Assembly: GCA_029939545.1 (NCBI GenBank)
Contig: JAOZSS010000015.1
Coordinates: 1 to 23,403, forward strand
Source: Kiritimatiellia bacterium
GTDB lineage: Bacteria; Verrucomicrobiota; Kiritimatiellia; UBA8416; JABMPJ01
Length of the DNA: 23,403 nucleotides
Direction: 5' to 3'
This document shows positions 7,231 to 14,387 of this stretch, in pieces. The position numbers were made by a program, and so were the translations under genes. Below the pieces are notes generated by a model. The model did not search any database, was not told the DNA's origin, and saw only the letters and a list, made by a program, of their open reading frames with translations. Numbering within the stretch: the first letter of the stretch is position 1; every line of letters starts with the position of its first letter.

Positions 7231-8091
7231 TGTGAACCGCGCCGCACTCTCACACTGTTCGCACACCGAGAAATACTCATCAAAGAGGGTCTTCCGAAGA
7301 ATCTGTGGGTAGAAATGGGGAATATACTGCCCGGCAGGCAAGATCTTTTCGATGACTAAGCATTTGGACTTGTTGTGCATGCGCTGGTTGGTGCGGTTGG
7401 GGATGATGCCGTCGATCATTCCCTGTAACGGAGAGGGGTCCATCCGGCCCGCTATGGGGCGGTAGTGTCTGAATTCAAGGTTCGGGTGGACGGTCGCCAG
7501 GAAGGCAGCGGCATCGACATTGCGCGCCGAGGTCATGTGATCGGCGATGACGCGAACCTTAACGCCTCGCTTGGCGGTCCGGATGAGCTCGTAGACTAGG
7601 AGGCGGCCCACCTCGTCATCGCTGAATATGAATGTCTGTATATCGATGTTCTTCCGGGCCTTCCGAATGAGGTGCAGGCGCAGGATGAGCGCATTGATCC
7701 CGCTGTTGACGACGCAGACATAGTTGCTCTCAGAAGCGTCCTTGCCCTCGTGCAGTCCAAGGACGGCACGCTTGACGAACAGGTGAAGCGGGGAGGATGG
7801 GGCCGATACGGCGCGCGCCGGCTGCCGTGACTGGATCGGTCGGCGAGTCGGCTGTGCAGGGGTAGGGCGTGACGTAGCGGCCGGGGCAGGGGGTGACGGG
7901 TCACTTGTGGGTGCCTGTTCCTGTTACACGGCCGACTTCTCAAAGGTGTTCGCTTCATGCGTGTCCTTCTCCAGCCAATCCAGGAACCCCTGTCCCTGCA
8001 CGGCTGTGGAATCCGCCAGGCTGACGGCAAGTATCTCGCATCCCGATTTCCCGATAGCGTGGTGCATCATGTCATTTCTTCTGTCGTGCAT
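7219..8091 (-). pseudogene. Phospholipase-D-like protein, broken
   Basis: The 3' part (7219-7923) is a PLD/cardiolipin-synthase-like frame: RKARKNIDIQTFIFSDDEVGRLL, then KRGVKVRVIAD, VHPNLEFRHYRPI and NQRMHNK, the start of the HxK catalytic motif. It has no start codon of its own, because a TAA at 7924-7926 separates it from an in-frame upstream stretch (to 8091) with possible starts at 8091 or 8070. Between them is a Pro-rich linker. Right after HNK (about 7368) the similarity stops: the motif's Asp is missing, the second HKD half is absent, and a 49-residue unrelated tail follows. Both the internal stop and the truncated active site argue for a relic. The tail ends with a CEQC pair whose origin I do not recognise. 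The enzyme would have acted on phosphodiester bonds of lipids or nucleic acids. Confidence 0.7.
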
Positions 8092-8133
8092 TGTGCCGTG
8101 TCGATTTGGGCGTGGCAAGTGTTGAAACCTTCT

Positions 8134-8162
8134 TTGACAGGTTGTGACGGTGAGTGGATACT
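8134..8162 (+). promoter_or_regulatory. Candidate sigma-70 promoter for the FMN-binding TPR gene
   Basis: A perfect TTGACA (8134-8139), a 17-bp spacer and GATACT (8157-8162, 4 of 6). Transcription would start at about 8169, within two bases of the ATG at 8171. This would give a leaderless message, in line with the missing ribosome binding site there. Confidence 0.45.
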
Positions 8163-8170
8163 GGATCGAT

Positions 8171-9232
8171 ATGAGAAAGTGCTTACACGGCATTGGCATC
8201 AGCCTACTGACGTTGGCCCTCTCCGCCCTGGGGGGAGAAGATCGGACGCGTGCGGAGATAGACGCCCGTATAGCGGAGGCTGGCCGGACTCATCCGGGCT
8301 GGTGGGATTCGGTGGTTCTCGACTACCCGAAGTCACTACGGTTGGACTGGCCGGAAGCGCGCGAGGAGAAGCGGTGGGAGCCTGAACGCAACCCGGGGCA
8401 GTACCTGACGGGTATCGTCTACCTCGACCCTGAGAAATGGCGCGCCACAGCCAAGCTGTTTCACCACATGTTGTCAGTCAACCGCGACCGCGTGGGAGTG
8501 AGGGCGCGTATCATGGACCGGCTGGGGCATATCTACGGGAGCCTCCTGGCTGACTACGCGCGCGGAGCGTTCTGGTGCCGATCGGCGGCCAAGGCGGGCG
8601 TGACATCGACCGACCAGAAAGTGGAGTTGGCGCGGTGCTACGGGAAGCTTGGCAGCCGCGAGATGGCTGCGGAAACGCTGTTGGAGCTACGTTATCCCAA
8701 CAGCAGCGCGGTCTTGGTCTGGGCCGAGACCGGGGATTTGGATCGTGCGCTGCGGGTGGCTGATGTGGCTGGTGTGGGACGCCAGGCCGCTCAGGTTAAC
8801 CTGGCAGCCGGGGAGGCGTGCCGTTCGCAGGGTGATTATGGTCGTGCAAAGGCCTATTACGGTAGGATTGTCGGCGGGTCGGTGCGCGGCAACCGGCGGC
8901 GGACGGATATCTACCGGCGTTGTGCAGGCGACGCCCTCGCGGTTTGCCCGGTAATGGAGCACTTGGACCTGGCCGCACTGGGTGACGGAGTGTTCAAGGG
9001 TAGCGCGACCGGTTTTCGAGGCAACGTGGAGGTGTCTGTAACCGTCAGAGACCATGCGATTGTAGCGGTAGACGTTCTAGACCACCGGGAAGACTGGTTC
9101 TTTACGTCGCTGAGGGATATACCTCGCCAGCTTGTGGCAAAGCAGGGGTTCGAGGGTATTGATGCCGTGACGGGGGCGACCGTGACGTCCGTCGCGATAG
9201 TGAACGCAGCGGCGAGGGCGCTCGATCGGTAA
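8171..9232 (+). CDS. Exported TPR-like protein with C-terminal FMN-binding domain
   Basis: A 353-residue protein. Residues 1-20 look like a signal peptide (MRK followed by a hydrophobic LLTLALSALG stretch). Residues about 100-255 are helical and Ala-rich with TPR-like pairs. Residues about 270-350 match the FMN_bind domain of NqrC/RnfG type: GDGVFKGSATGF at the start and DAVTGATVTS near the end. In this family the last Thr of the GATxT motif (here Thr339) carries FMN through a phosphoester bond made by ApbE, outside the cytoplasm. The protein would thus be a periplasmic or outer-surface flavoprotein. The TMTC-like gene follows 53 bp downstream, probably in the same operon. The ATG at 8171 fits the signal peptide; a GTG at 8144 in the same frame is an alternative. 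No ApbE gene is in the window. Confidence 0.75.
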   Translation: MRKCLHGIGISLLTLALSALGGEDRTRAEIDARIAEAGRTHPGWWDSVVLDYPKSLRLDWPEAREEKRWEPERNPGQYLTGIVYLDPEKWRATAKLFHHMLSVNRDRVGVRARIMDRLGHIYGSLLADYARGAFWCRSAAKAGVTSTDQKVELARCYGKLGSREMAAETLLELRYPNSSAVLVWAETGDLDRALRVADVAGVGRQAAQVNLAAGEACRSQGDYGRAKAYYGRIVGGSVRGNRRRTDIYRRCAGDALAVCPVMEHLDLAALGDGVFKGSATGFRGNVEVSVTVRDHAIVAVDVLDHREDWFFTSLRDIPRQLVAKQGFEGIDAVTGATVTSVAIVNAAARALDR

Positions 9233-9285
9233 GAGTGGTAGGCGATCCGGGAACGCGATCGAAGCGGAAGAGTAGGGGGCAACGG

Positions 9286-10863
9286 GTGAAGTGTCAGCAA
9301 GTGCGATGGAGGCTCTGGATTCCCCTGGTGATTGTGGTGGCGACCGTGTTGGCCTACCTGAACACGTTTGCAAACCCGTTCATCTTCGACGACGAGCTCA
9401 TCATTGTGAACAACCCCGATCTGCACCGGTTGCGGGTCGGCATTGCCGCGCGCTGGCTGGTGAATCTGACGTTCAAGATCAACTATGCCACGGGGCAGCT
9501 CCGGGTGGCGGATTACCATGCCGCGAACCTGCTGATTCATGTAGTGGCGGCGCTTGTGCTCTACGGGGTGGTGCGGCGGACACTGCGCCTGCCGCGTGTT
9601 GGCGACGCATGGAAGCGGCATGGCGACATGCTTGCCGGTGTGGTAGCCGTGCTGTGGGCTGTTCATCCGCTCCAAACCCAGAGCATCACGTATATCTGTC
9701 AGCGCTACGAATCCATGATGGGCCTGTGTTATCTGGCCACGCTCTTTACTTTCGTTCGGGGTGTGCAGGCGGCCGGTCAGCGGCGTGCGGCGGCTTGGTA
9801 CGGATTGTCCGTTGTTGTCTGTCTGTTGGGGATGGGAACGAAGGAACCCATGGTGACGGCTCCGCTTGTCATACTCCTGTACGACGTCCTGATCGCGGCG
9901 CCTTCGCCGCGCGCGGCTTTGCGCGAGCGGGGGTTGGTTCACGTGGGGCTCTGGCTGACCGTCGGTGTGTTCGCACTGCTTGAGATGCAGATGTTTTGCG
10001 TGGTTGGGCAGAGAGGGCAGGGAGTTACGCTGGCCATAACTCCGCTCTCCTATCTGCTGACACAGATGCAGGTAATTCCGCACTACCTGCGGTTGAGCGT
10101 CGTTCCCTATCCACTCTGCTTCGACTACGCGTGGCCGCTTGTGAGCGACTGGACAGAGGCTGTGGTGCCCGGGTTCGTTCTCGTTGGATTAGGTCTGGTG
10201 ACGTTGTGGTTGTTTCTGCGTCGTCGCCCGGAATCGTTTCTGGGGTTGTGGTTCTTCTGTATCCTTGCCCCGACTTCCAGTGTGGTTCCTGTTCCCGATG
10301 CGGCCTATGAGTACCGCATGTACCTGCCACTGGCAGCGGTGTTGAGTCTTGTCGTTTTGGGTGTCTATCGTCTCCTTTATTCCAGAATAATCGAGAACCG
10401 GCCGCTCTCCGTGGTGGGGATGGCGGCTGTTGCGGCGCTGGTGATGGGTGGCATCACCATGACTGTCCAGCGCAACAGGGTCTATCGTTCGGCGTTGACG
10501 GTGTGGGCGGATGTCGTCAGGGCGCGTCCGGAGAATCTCCGGGGCCGGTTGAACTTCTCCAGCGCGCTGCTTACTGTAGGGCGTGATGTCGAGGCTGAGC
10601 GGGAGGCACGGACAGTGGCTGAACAGCTGGCTCACTGTACGACGTTGAGTGCCGAAGATATTCCTGCGTGGGGGCGGACGGCGCAAGAATCGGATCTGTA
10701 CCGGGATGCCCGCCACTACGCCATCGCGCACAACTACCTAGGCATCGCATGCATAAAGCGGGGCGATACGTCGACCGCCGAGTCTCACTTTGCCGAGGCC
10801 GTTCGGCTACTTCCGCAGTTCGAGGATGCGGCGCGGAATCTTCGCCAGGTGCGCAGCAAGTAG
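9286..10863 (+). CDS. TMTC-like GT-C glycosyltransferase with TPR tail (short paralogue)
   Basis: A 525-residue polytopic membrane protein. After a first membrane helix (about 8-28) comes an exported loop with FIFDDE (Asp35, Asp36), the acidic motif expected of GT-C enzymes. Then follow YHAANLLIHVVAALVLYG, HPLQTQSITYICQR (from about 127), TKEPMVTAPL, LDYAWP-like FDYAWP and LAPTSSVVPV, all shared with the larger paralogue at 16333. The C-terminal 120 residues are soluble with at least one TPR near the end (NYLGIACIKRGDTSTAESHF). Eukaryotic TMTC proteins O-mannosylate cadherins from a lipid-linked sugar; the bacterial relatives are poorly known and target choice here is inferred. The GTG at 9286 was chosen for AGGGGG six bases upstream; a GTG at 9235 would add 17 residues. 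Confidence 0.8.
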   Translation: MKCQQVRWRLWIPLVIVVATVLAYLNTFANPFIFDDELIIVNNPDLHRLRVGIAARWLVNLTFKINYATGQLRVADYHAANLLIHVVAALVLYGVVRRTLRLPRVGDAWKRHGDMLAGVVAVLWAVHPLQTQSITYICQRYESMMGLCYLATLFTFVRGVQAAGQRRAAAWYGLSVVVCLLGMGTKEPMVTAPLVILLYDVLIAAPSPRAALRERGLVHVGLWLTVGVFALLEMQMFCVVGQRGQGVTLAITPLSYLLTQMQVIPHYLRLSVVPYPLCFDYAWPLVSDWTEAVVPGFVLVGLGLVTLWLFLRRRPESFLGLWFFCILAPTSSVVPVPDAAYEYRMYLPLAAVLSLVVLGVYRLLYSRIIENRPLSVVGMAAVAALVMGGITMTVQRNRVYRSALTVWADVVRARPENLRGRLNFSSALLTVGRDVEAEREARTVAEQLAHCTTLSAEDIPAWGRTAQESDLYRDARHYAIAHNYLGIACIKRGDTSTAESHFAEAVRLLPQFEDAARNLRQVRSK

Positions 10864-10882
10864 GGAAACGCGCACGGGTTTG

Positions 10883-10907
10883 GTAGCCGCACGCAGTGCG
10901 GCCCTAC
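10883..10907. repeat. REP-like palindrome
   Basis: GCCGCAC (10886-10892), a 3-base GCA loop, and GTGCGGC (10896-10902) form a perfect 7-bp stem, flanked by GTA and TAC that also pair. It lies 20 bp after the TMTC-like gene's stop. It resembles dispersed extragenic palindromes and may act as a transcript-end structure for the plus-strand operon; it has no T-tract. Confidence 0.55.
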
Positions 10908-10930
10908 ATCAGTTGGCCCATGTATCCCCA

Positions 10931-10963
10931 ATAAAAAGAAAAGCCCCGCCGAAGCGGGGCTCT
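10931..10963 (-). terminator. Rho-independent terminator of the prepilin gene
   Basis: On the minus strand an 8-bp perfect stem, AGCCCCGC with GCGGGGCT (10942-10949 and 10954-10961), closes on a TTCG tetraloop and is followed by a T-rich run read from 10942 down to 10931. It lies 32 bp after the prepilin stop. The run is only on the minus strand, so it serves the pilin and not the plus-strand TMTC gene. Confidence 0.9.
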
Positions 10964-10994
10964 TCCATCAGATTGATTCAACTGAATCGATCAA

Positions 10995-11339
10995 TTAACC
11001 GGCGAACTGATGGGCCGTCGGTGAGGTAACATTGCAGGCCGGATCCGAACCGATGTTGTGGTACGTGTAGGTGCCGCCGCCCGGGCATTCCGGAGTCGTG
11101 GCGCCCTTGATGTACTCGTCGACGCTCACCGTCACAACGGCTGAGCCATCGCTCGACTTGGAGGCCATCGCCCACTGCTCTTTGCCGCCGTCGATCTGAC
11201 GAAGGTTGTTGATGCAGGCGTTCTGCTGAGACGTATTACGAGCCTTCACGAATGAAGGAATCGCAATCGCCGCCAACAGACCAATAATCGCCACAACGAT
11301 CATGATCTCTACCAGTGTGAAACCTTGCTTCTTACTCAT
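10995..11339 (-). CDS. Type IV prepilin / PulG-like major pilin candidate
   Basis: A 114-residue prepilin. The leader MSKKQG is followed by FTLVEIMIVVAIIGLLAAIA: prepilin peptidase should cut after Gly6, leaving N-methylated Phe1 and Glu5 (E11 here), then a hydrophobic assembly helix. The short globular part has NACINNLRQIDGGKEQWA and a C-terminal CPGGGTYTYHNIGSDPAC segment; the four-Cys spacing suggests a disulfide. This small-pilin type is common in PVC bacteria and some deltaproteobacteria. It is transcribed alone: a strong GAGAGGAGAA ribosome binding site, a sigma-54 promoter upstream and its own terminator all indicate high, regulated expression, as expected of a major subunit. Ser and Thr residues in the SKSSDGSAVVT loop and near the C-terminus (TSPT) are possible O-glycosylation sites for the flanking TMTC-like enzymes; that is inference. 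Confidence 0.92.
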   Translation of the reverse strand: MSKKQGFTLVEIMIVVAIIGLLAAIAIPSFVKARNTSQQNACINNLRQIDGGKEQWAMASKSSDGSAVVTVSVDEYIKGATTPECPGGGTYTYHNIGSDPACNVTSPTAHQFAG

Positions 11340-11408
11340 CGCATTCTCCTCTCGGTTAGTGGGCTGCGACCTTTGCCCGTTTGTAAACTCTGTTCGGCGG
11401 ACTTAATG

Positions 11409-11424
11409 AGCAGTAGCCGTGCCA
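11409..11424 (-). promoter_or_regulatory. Sigma-54 promoter of the prepilin gene
   Basis: On the minus strand TGGCACGGCTACTGCT fits the -24/-12 consensus TGGCACG-N4-TTGCW with one mismatch, and the GG and GC are at the required spacing. Transcription would begin near 11398, giving a leader of about 59 bases. A sigma-54 activator is encoded just upstream at 11715-13076. Confidence 0.75.
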
Positions 11425-11450
11425 ACTATGGTTTCTCACCCCTCGTTTTC

Positions 11451-11478
11451 ATGAGAATCCATTGTCTTCTATGAGAAT
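11451..11478 (-). promoter_or_regulatory. Possible activator sites, two ATGAGAAT repeats 20 bp apart
   Basis: ATGAGAAT occurs at 11451-11458 and again at 11471-11478, exactly 20 bp apart and so about on the same DNA face, some 55-80 bases upstream of the predicted sigma-54 start. This is where an enhancer-binding protein could sit. A related AGAGAAT is part of the palindrome at 11565. Confidence 0.35.
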
Positions 11479-11564
11479 AGTATTGTGCAATTCGCAAAGT
11501 GATATATATGGGATGCCAATAGATGCGCTTGACTCTGCGCGTTGGGATTGTCATCTTTGCAAAT

Positions 11565-11582
11565 AAGAGAATCGCTTCTCTT
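11565..11582. promoter_or_regulatory. Palindrome AAGAGAA-N4-TTCTCTT
   Basis: A perfect 7-bp inverted repeat with a 4-base centre (TCGC), about 165-185 bp upstream of the predicted prepilin transcription start. Its half-site overlaps the GAGAAT motif of the two repeats closer to the promoter, so it may be a distal upstream activating site. The rest of the 375-bp gap is AT-richer than the surroundings and holds no gene I can support. Confidence 0.35.
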
Positions 11583-11686
11583 TTGTGATAGTAGAATTGT
11601 TCAGGTATGTACACGAGTGTTCTCGATTGTACTGCAATCATGTGCGCATAGAGCTGGATGGTGTCGGGGGCAGTGGGGTCTCTTAT

Positions 11687-11704
11687 CTTCTCACGCGTGA
11701 GAAG
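11687..11704. promoter_or_regulatory. Perfect 18-bp palindrome after the response regulator gene
   Basis: CTTCTCACGCGTGAGAAG is a perfect palindrome 10 bp after the stop of the sigma-54 regulator. It could form a hairpin at the transcript end, though no T-tract follows, or serve as a protein-binding site; its TTCTCA/TGAGAA halves resemble the TGAGAAT repeats near the pilin promoter. Confidence 0.45.
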
Positions 11705-11714
11705 GAGTGGAAGC

Positions 11715-13076
11715 TTACTCTCCGTCTTCCGGAAGCTTCCGATAGAGAGTGGCGAGGCTGATCTTGAGGGTCTTGGCTGCCTCCTCCTTATCGCCACCGG
11801 AGAGAGACAGTACGTGCTGGAGGTACTCCTTCTCTTTGGCGCGCAGGAATGCCTTGAGGGACCTGCCGCGATCGCCATCGTCAGAAAGAGCGTCGTCGGC
11901 CTGTATAGGAGCGGCGGCAACCTTGGCGGGGAGGTCTTCCTTGGTGATCTTGCCTTCGCGTGCGAACGTGATGGCGTGTGTCACGGCGTTCTCAAGCTCG
12001 CGAACGTTGCCCGGCCAGGTGTACGACTCGAAAATGGCGGCGACGTCGGGATCCATGAGCGGAGCTGTCTGGCCCTCGATGGTTTCTCTCTTAAGGACAT
12101 GGTAGACCAGTGGCAGGATATCCTCGGGGCGCTCACGCAGGGGCGGAATTTGGATGGGGATCACGCTCAGGCGATAATAGAGGTCCTCGCGGAAACTCCC
12201 GCCCTTGATCATCTCTTCCAGCGAGGTGTTGGTGGCGGCAAGAACGCGTGCATCAATGGAGATATTTTCGTTACTTCCCACCCGGCGTACCTCTTTCTCC
12301 TGCAACACACGCAAGAGTTTGCCTTGGATGCTGAGAGGCATGGACGATATCTCGTCGAGAAGAATGGTTCCACCGGAGGCGGCTTCGAGCAGCCCCTCCT
12401 TGTCACACGAGGCACCCGTAAAGGCCCCCTTAACGTGTCCAAACATCTCGGATTCGAGCAGGGGCTCGGGTAGCGCGGCGCAGTTAACAGCCAGGAATTT
12501 CTTGTCTTTGCGACGGCTATAGGCGTGAATCGCTTTGGCCACCAGTTCTTTGCCAGTGCCGCTTTCGCCGCCGATGAGTACGGTTGCATCGGTCGGGGCG
12601 ACCCGCTGGATCATGTCGCATACGGCCTGCATGGATCGGCTTTCGGCCACGATGCTCTTGAGATGATAGCGTGTGTTGAGTTGGGCTTTGAGGTCGGCAT
12701 TCTCGGTGATGGCCTTGTTGTAGTCGATTGCCCGCTGCACAGTGATGAGCAGTTCGTCGACCTTGAAGGGCTTGGTTACATAGTCGAATGCGCCCAGCTT
12801 GAGCGCCTCGATGGCGGTCTCAACTGATCCGTAGGCTGTCAGCATAATGACCGACATGCCGGGGCACTGTTCATGAGCCTGTTGGAGCAACTCCATGCCG
12901 TTGACCGGGCTCATCCGGATATCGGTGATCATTAGATCGAATTCACCGGACGCAACGAGTTCGGCTGCATTCTCACCTCCGAGAACGGCTTGTACCTCGT
13001 AGTCCTCGGCCTTAAGCAGCGTACTCAGTACACTGAGGATGCTGGGCTCGTCATCAACAAGAAGAATCTTGGCCAT
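11715..13076 (-). CDS. Sigma-54-dependent response regulator (NtrC/PilR-like)
   Basis: A 453-residue activator with three domains. Receiver, 1-120: acidic pocket Asp8/Asp9, phosphoacceptor Asp52 in MITDIRM, Thr80 and Lys102. AAA+ domain, about 140-370: Walker A GESGTGKE (170-177), the sigma-54-contacting GAFTGA loop (217-222) and Walker B TILLDE (237-241). C-terminal Fis-type helix-turn-helix with KEEAAKTLKISLATLYRKL. When phosphorylated it would remodel sigma-54 holoenzyme. It lies between pilC and a prepilin gene that has a sigma-54 promoter, so a PilR-like role is likely. No sensor kinase is encoded next to it or elsewhere in the window. It has its own candidate promoter (13123-13151). Confidence 0.93.
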   Translation of the reverse strand: MAKILLVDDEPSILSVLSTLLKAEDYEVQAVLGGENAAELVASGEFDLMITDIRMSPVNGMELLQQAHEQCPGMSVIMLTAYGSVETAIEALKLGAFDYVTKPFKVDELLITVQRAIDYNKAITENADLKAQLNTRYHLKSIVAESRSMQAVCDMIQRVAPTDATVLIGGESGTGKELVAKAIHAYSRRKDKKFLAVNCAALPEPLLESEMFGHVKGAFTGASCDKEGLLEAASGGTILLDEISSMPLSIQGKLLRVLQEKEVRRVGSNENISIDARVLAATNTSLEEMIKGGSFREDLYYRLSVIPIQIPPLRERPEDILPLVYHVLKRETIEGQTAPLMDPDVAAIFESYTWPGNVRELENAVTHAITFAREGKITKEDLPAKVAAAPIQADDALSDDGDRGRSLKAFLRAKEKEYLQHVLSLSGGDKEEAAKTLKISLATLYRKLPEDGE

Positions 13077-13122
13077 AGGTACATTCCGATCATTGTGCGG
13101 TGTGTCTGCACAAATCGGAGGA

Positions 13123-13151
13123 AGTATAGGTAGGCAAGGGCTTTGGGTAAA
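13123..13151 (-). promoter_or_regulatory. Candidate sigma-70 promoter of the response regulator
   Basis: On the minus strand TTTACC (13146-13151, 4 of 6), a 17-bp spacer and TATACT (13123-13128, 5 of 6), in the 110-bp gap after pilC. The predicted start near 13116 gives a leader of about 40 bases. Confidence 0.5.
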
Positions 13152-13186
13152 GGGGTTTTCTCAGATTTAATAATAGGTCTTTAGGC

Positions 13187-14374
13187 CTACCCGCCGCCGA
13201 CGACTTCGCCCATTTTGAAGATGGGGAGGAACATGCAGAGTACGATGCCACCAATGATGACGCCCAGGAATACCATGAGTAGAGGCTCGAGGAGAGAGGT
13301 CAGTCCGGACAGCATGGTGTCGACTTCGTCATCATAGAAATCGGCAATACTATCCATCATCTCGTCAATCTTGCCCGTTTTCTCACCGGCCTGGAGCATG
13401 CGGACCATCATAATAGGAAAGACGGTCTGCTCAATCATCGCACCAGAGAGGGGTTCGCCTTTCTCGACAGATTCCCGTGCATTCATGACGATGCGACCGG
13501 CAACCTTATTGCCGGTGGCCCCGGAACAGATTTCCAGGGCGCTCAGAATAGGAACACCACTGCGGATGAGCTGTCCGAAAGTACGTGCAAAGCGTGCGGC
13601 AGCGACCTTCTTGTTGAGCTCGCCGAACACGGGTGTACGCAAGACGAAATTATCGAACGAGTAAGCGCCCTGCTCGGTCTTCTTCCACCGCTTGAACATG
13701 ACCACGAAGACCATAACAACGATACCGACATAGATCCCGTAGGCGCGCAGGAAGTCACTGACGTTGAGCAGGGCCTGGGTAGGTGCCGGGAGGTCAGCAC
13801 CGAAGTCGGCGAACATCGCTCCGAAGACGGGCACGATGAAGACGATCATACCGATGGCGATGGCGAAGGCGATACAGAGAACGATGATCGGGTACATCAT
13901 GGCTGACTTCACCTTGCGGCGCAGCTTGGCACTGGCCTCAAGGAAGCCGGCCAGTCGGCCCACGGTCTCGGCCAACTGTCCGCCTGTCTCACCACCGCAG
14001 ACCATATTGGCATAGAGATCGTTGAAGACGGAGGGGAAGGCGCGTAACGATTCGGAGAAGGCTGATCCGTTCTCAATGGAGGCCCTGATTTGTGCGATGA
14101 CCAGCTTGAAGTTGGGATTGTCGGTCTGTTCCTCGAGCGCTTCGAGCGCGCCCACAATCGGCATGCCGGCCGTGAGCATGGCGCTGAGCTGTCGGGAGAA
14201 ACTAGGGAGGGATTCGTTGGCAATCTTCTTGGCACCCGGTACATGCCCCTTCCGCTTGGCCTTGGCTCCGGGGGCCGGGGCGCGTTGGGACTTGATCTCC
14301 TTGCGGCGTCCGCCCGAGGCGGCGCGGTTGTCGCGGGTTGAATACTTGGCTTTCTGCCTGACAACTGGACTCAC
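13187..14374 (-). CDS. pilC: Type IV pilus / type II secretion inner-membrane platform protein PilC (GspF family)
   Basis: A 395-residue platform protein that couples the PilB motor to pilin extraction from the inner membrane. A basic, low-complexity N-terminal extension (1-50, rich in Lys, Arg and Ala) precedes the two GspF repeats: cytoplasmic domain 1 at 55-155 (FSRQLSAMLTAGMPIVGALEAL, GGQLAE), membrane helices at about 160-183 and 210-228, domain 2 at about 260-360 (FARTFGQLIRSGVPILSALE, AGEKTGKIDEMM), and a last helix at about 362-388. The start is GTG, with AAAGGA upstream. It follows pilB by 13 bp, so the two form an operon. The conserved GET-GGQL and GEKTGKI signatures are intact. Confidence 0.94.
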   Translation of the reverse strand: MSPVVRQKAKYSTRDNRAASGGRRKEIKSQRAPAPGAKAKRKGHVPGAKKIANESLPSFSRQLSAMLTAGMPIVGALEALEEQTDNPNFKLVIAQIRASIENGSAFSESLRAFPSVFNDLYANMVCGGETGGQLAETVGRLAGFLEASAKLRRKVKSAMMYPIIVLCIAFAIAIGMIVFIVPVFGAMFADFGADLPAPTQALLNVSDFLRAYGIYVGIVVMVFVVMFKRWKKTEQGAYSFDNFVLRTPVFGELNKKVAAARFARTFGQLIRSGVPILSALEICSGATGNKVAGRIVMNARESVEKGEPLSGAMIEQTVFPIMMVRMLQAGEKTGKIDEMMDSIADFYDDEVDTMLSGLTSLLEPLLMVFLGVIIGGIVLCMFLPIFKMGEVVGGG

Positions 14375-14387
14375 GCGGGGATCCTTT

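Noticed and set aside
7354..7362. A GACTAAGCA copy of the left-edge nonamer at the PLD breakpoint
   Set aside because: Only seven bases match the array consensus, which is expected about once or more by chance in a window of this size.
8911..10083. 390-residue minus-strand open frame opposite the FMN-TPR and TMTC genes
   Set aside because: It overlaps two conserved plus-strand genes across their junction and has low-complexity shadow composition.
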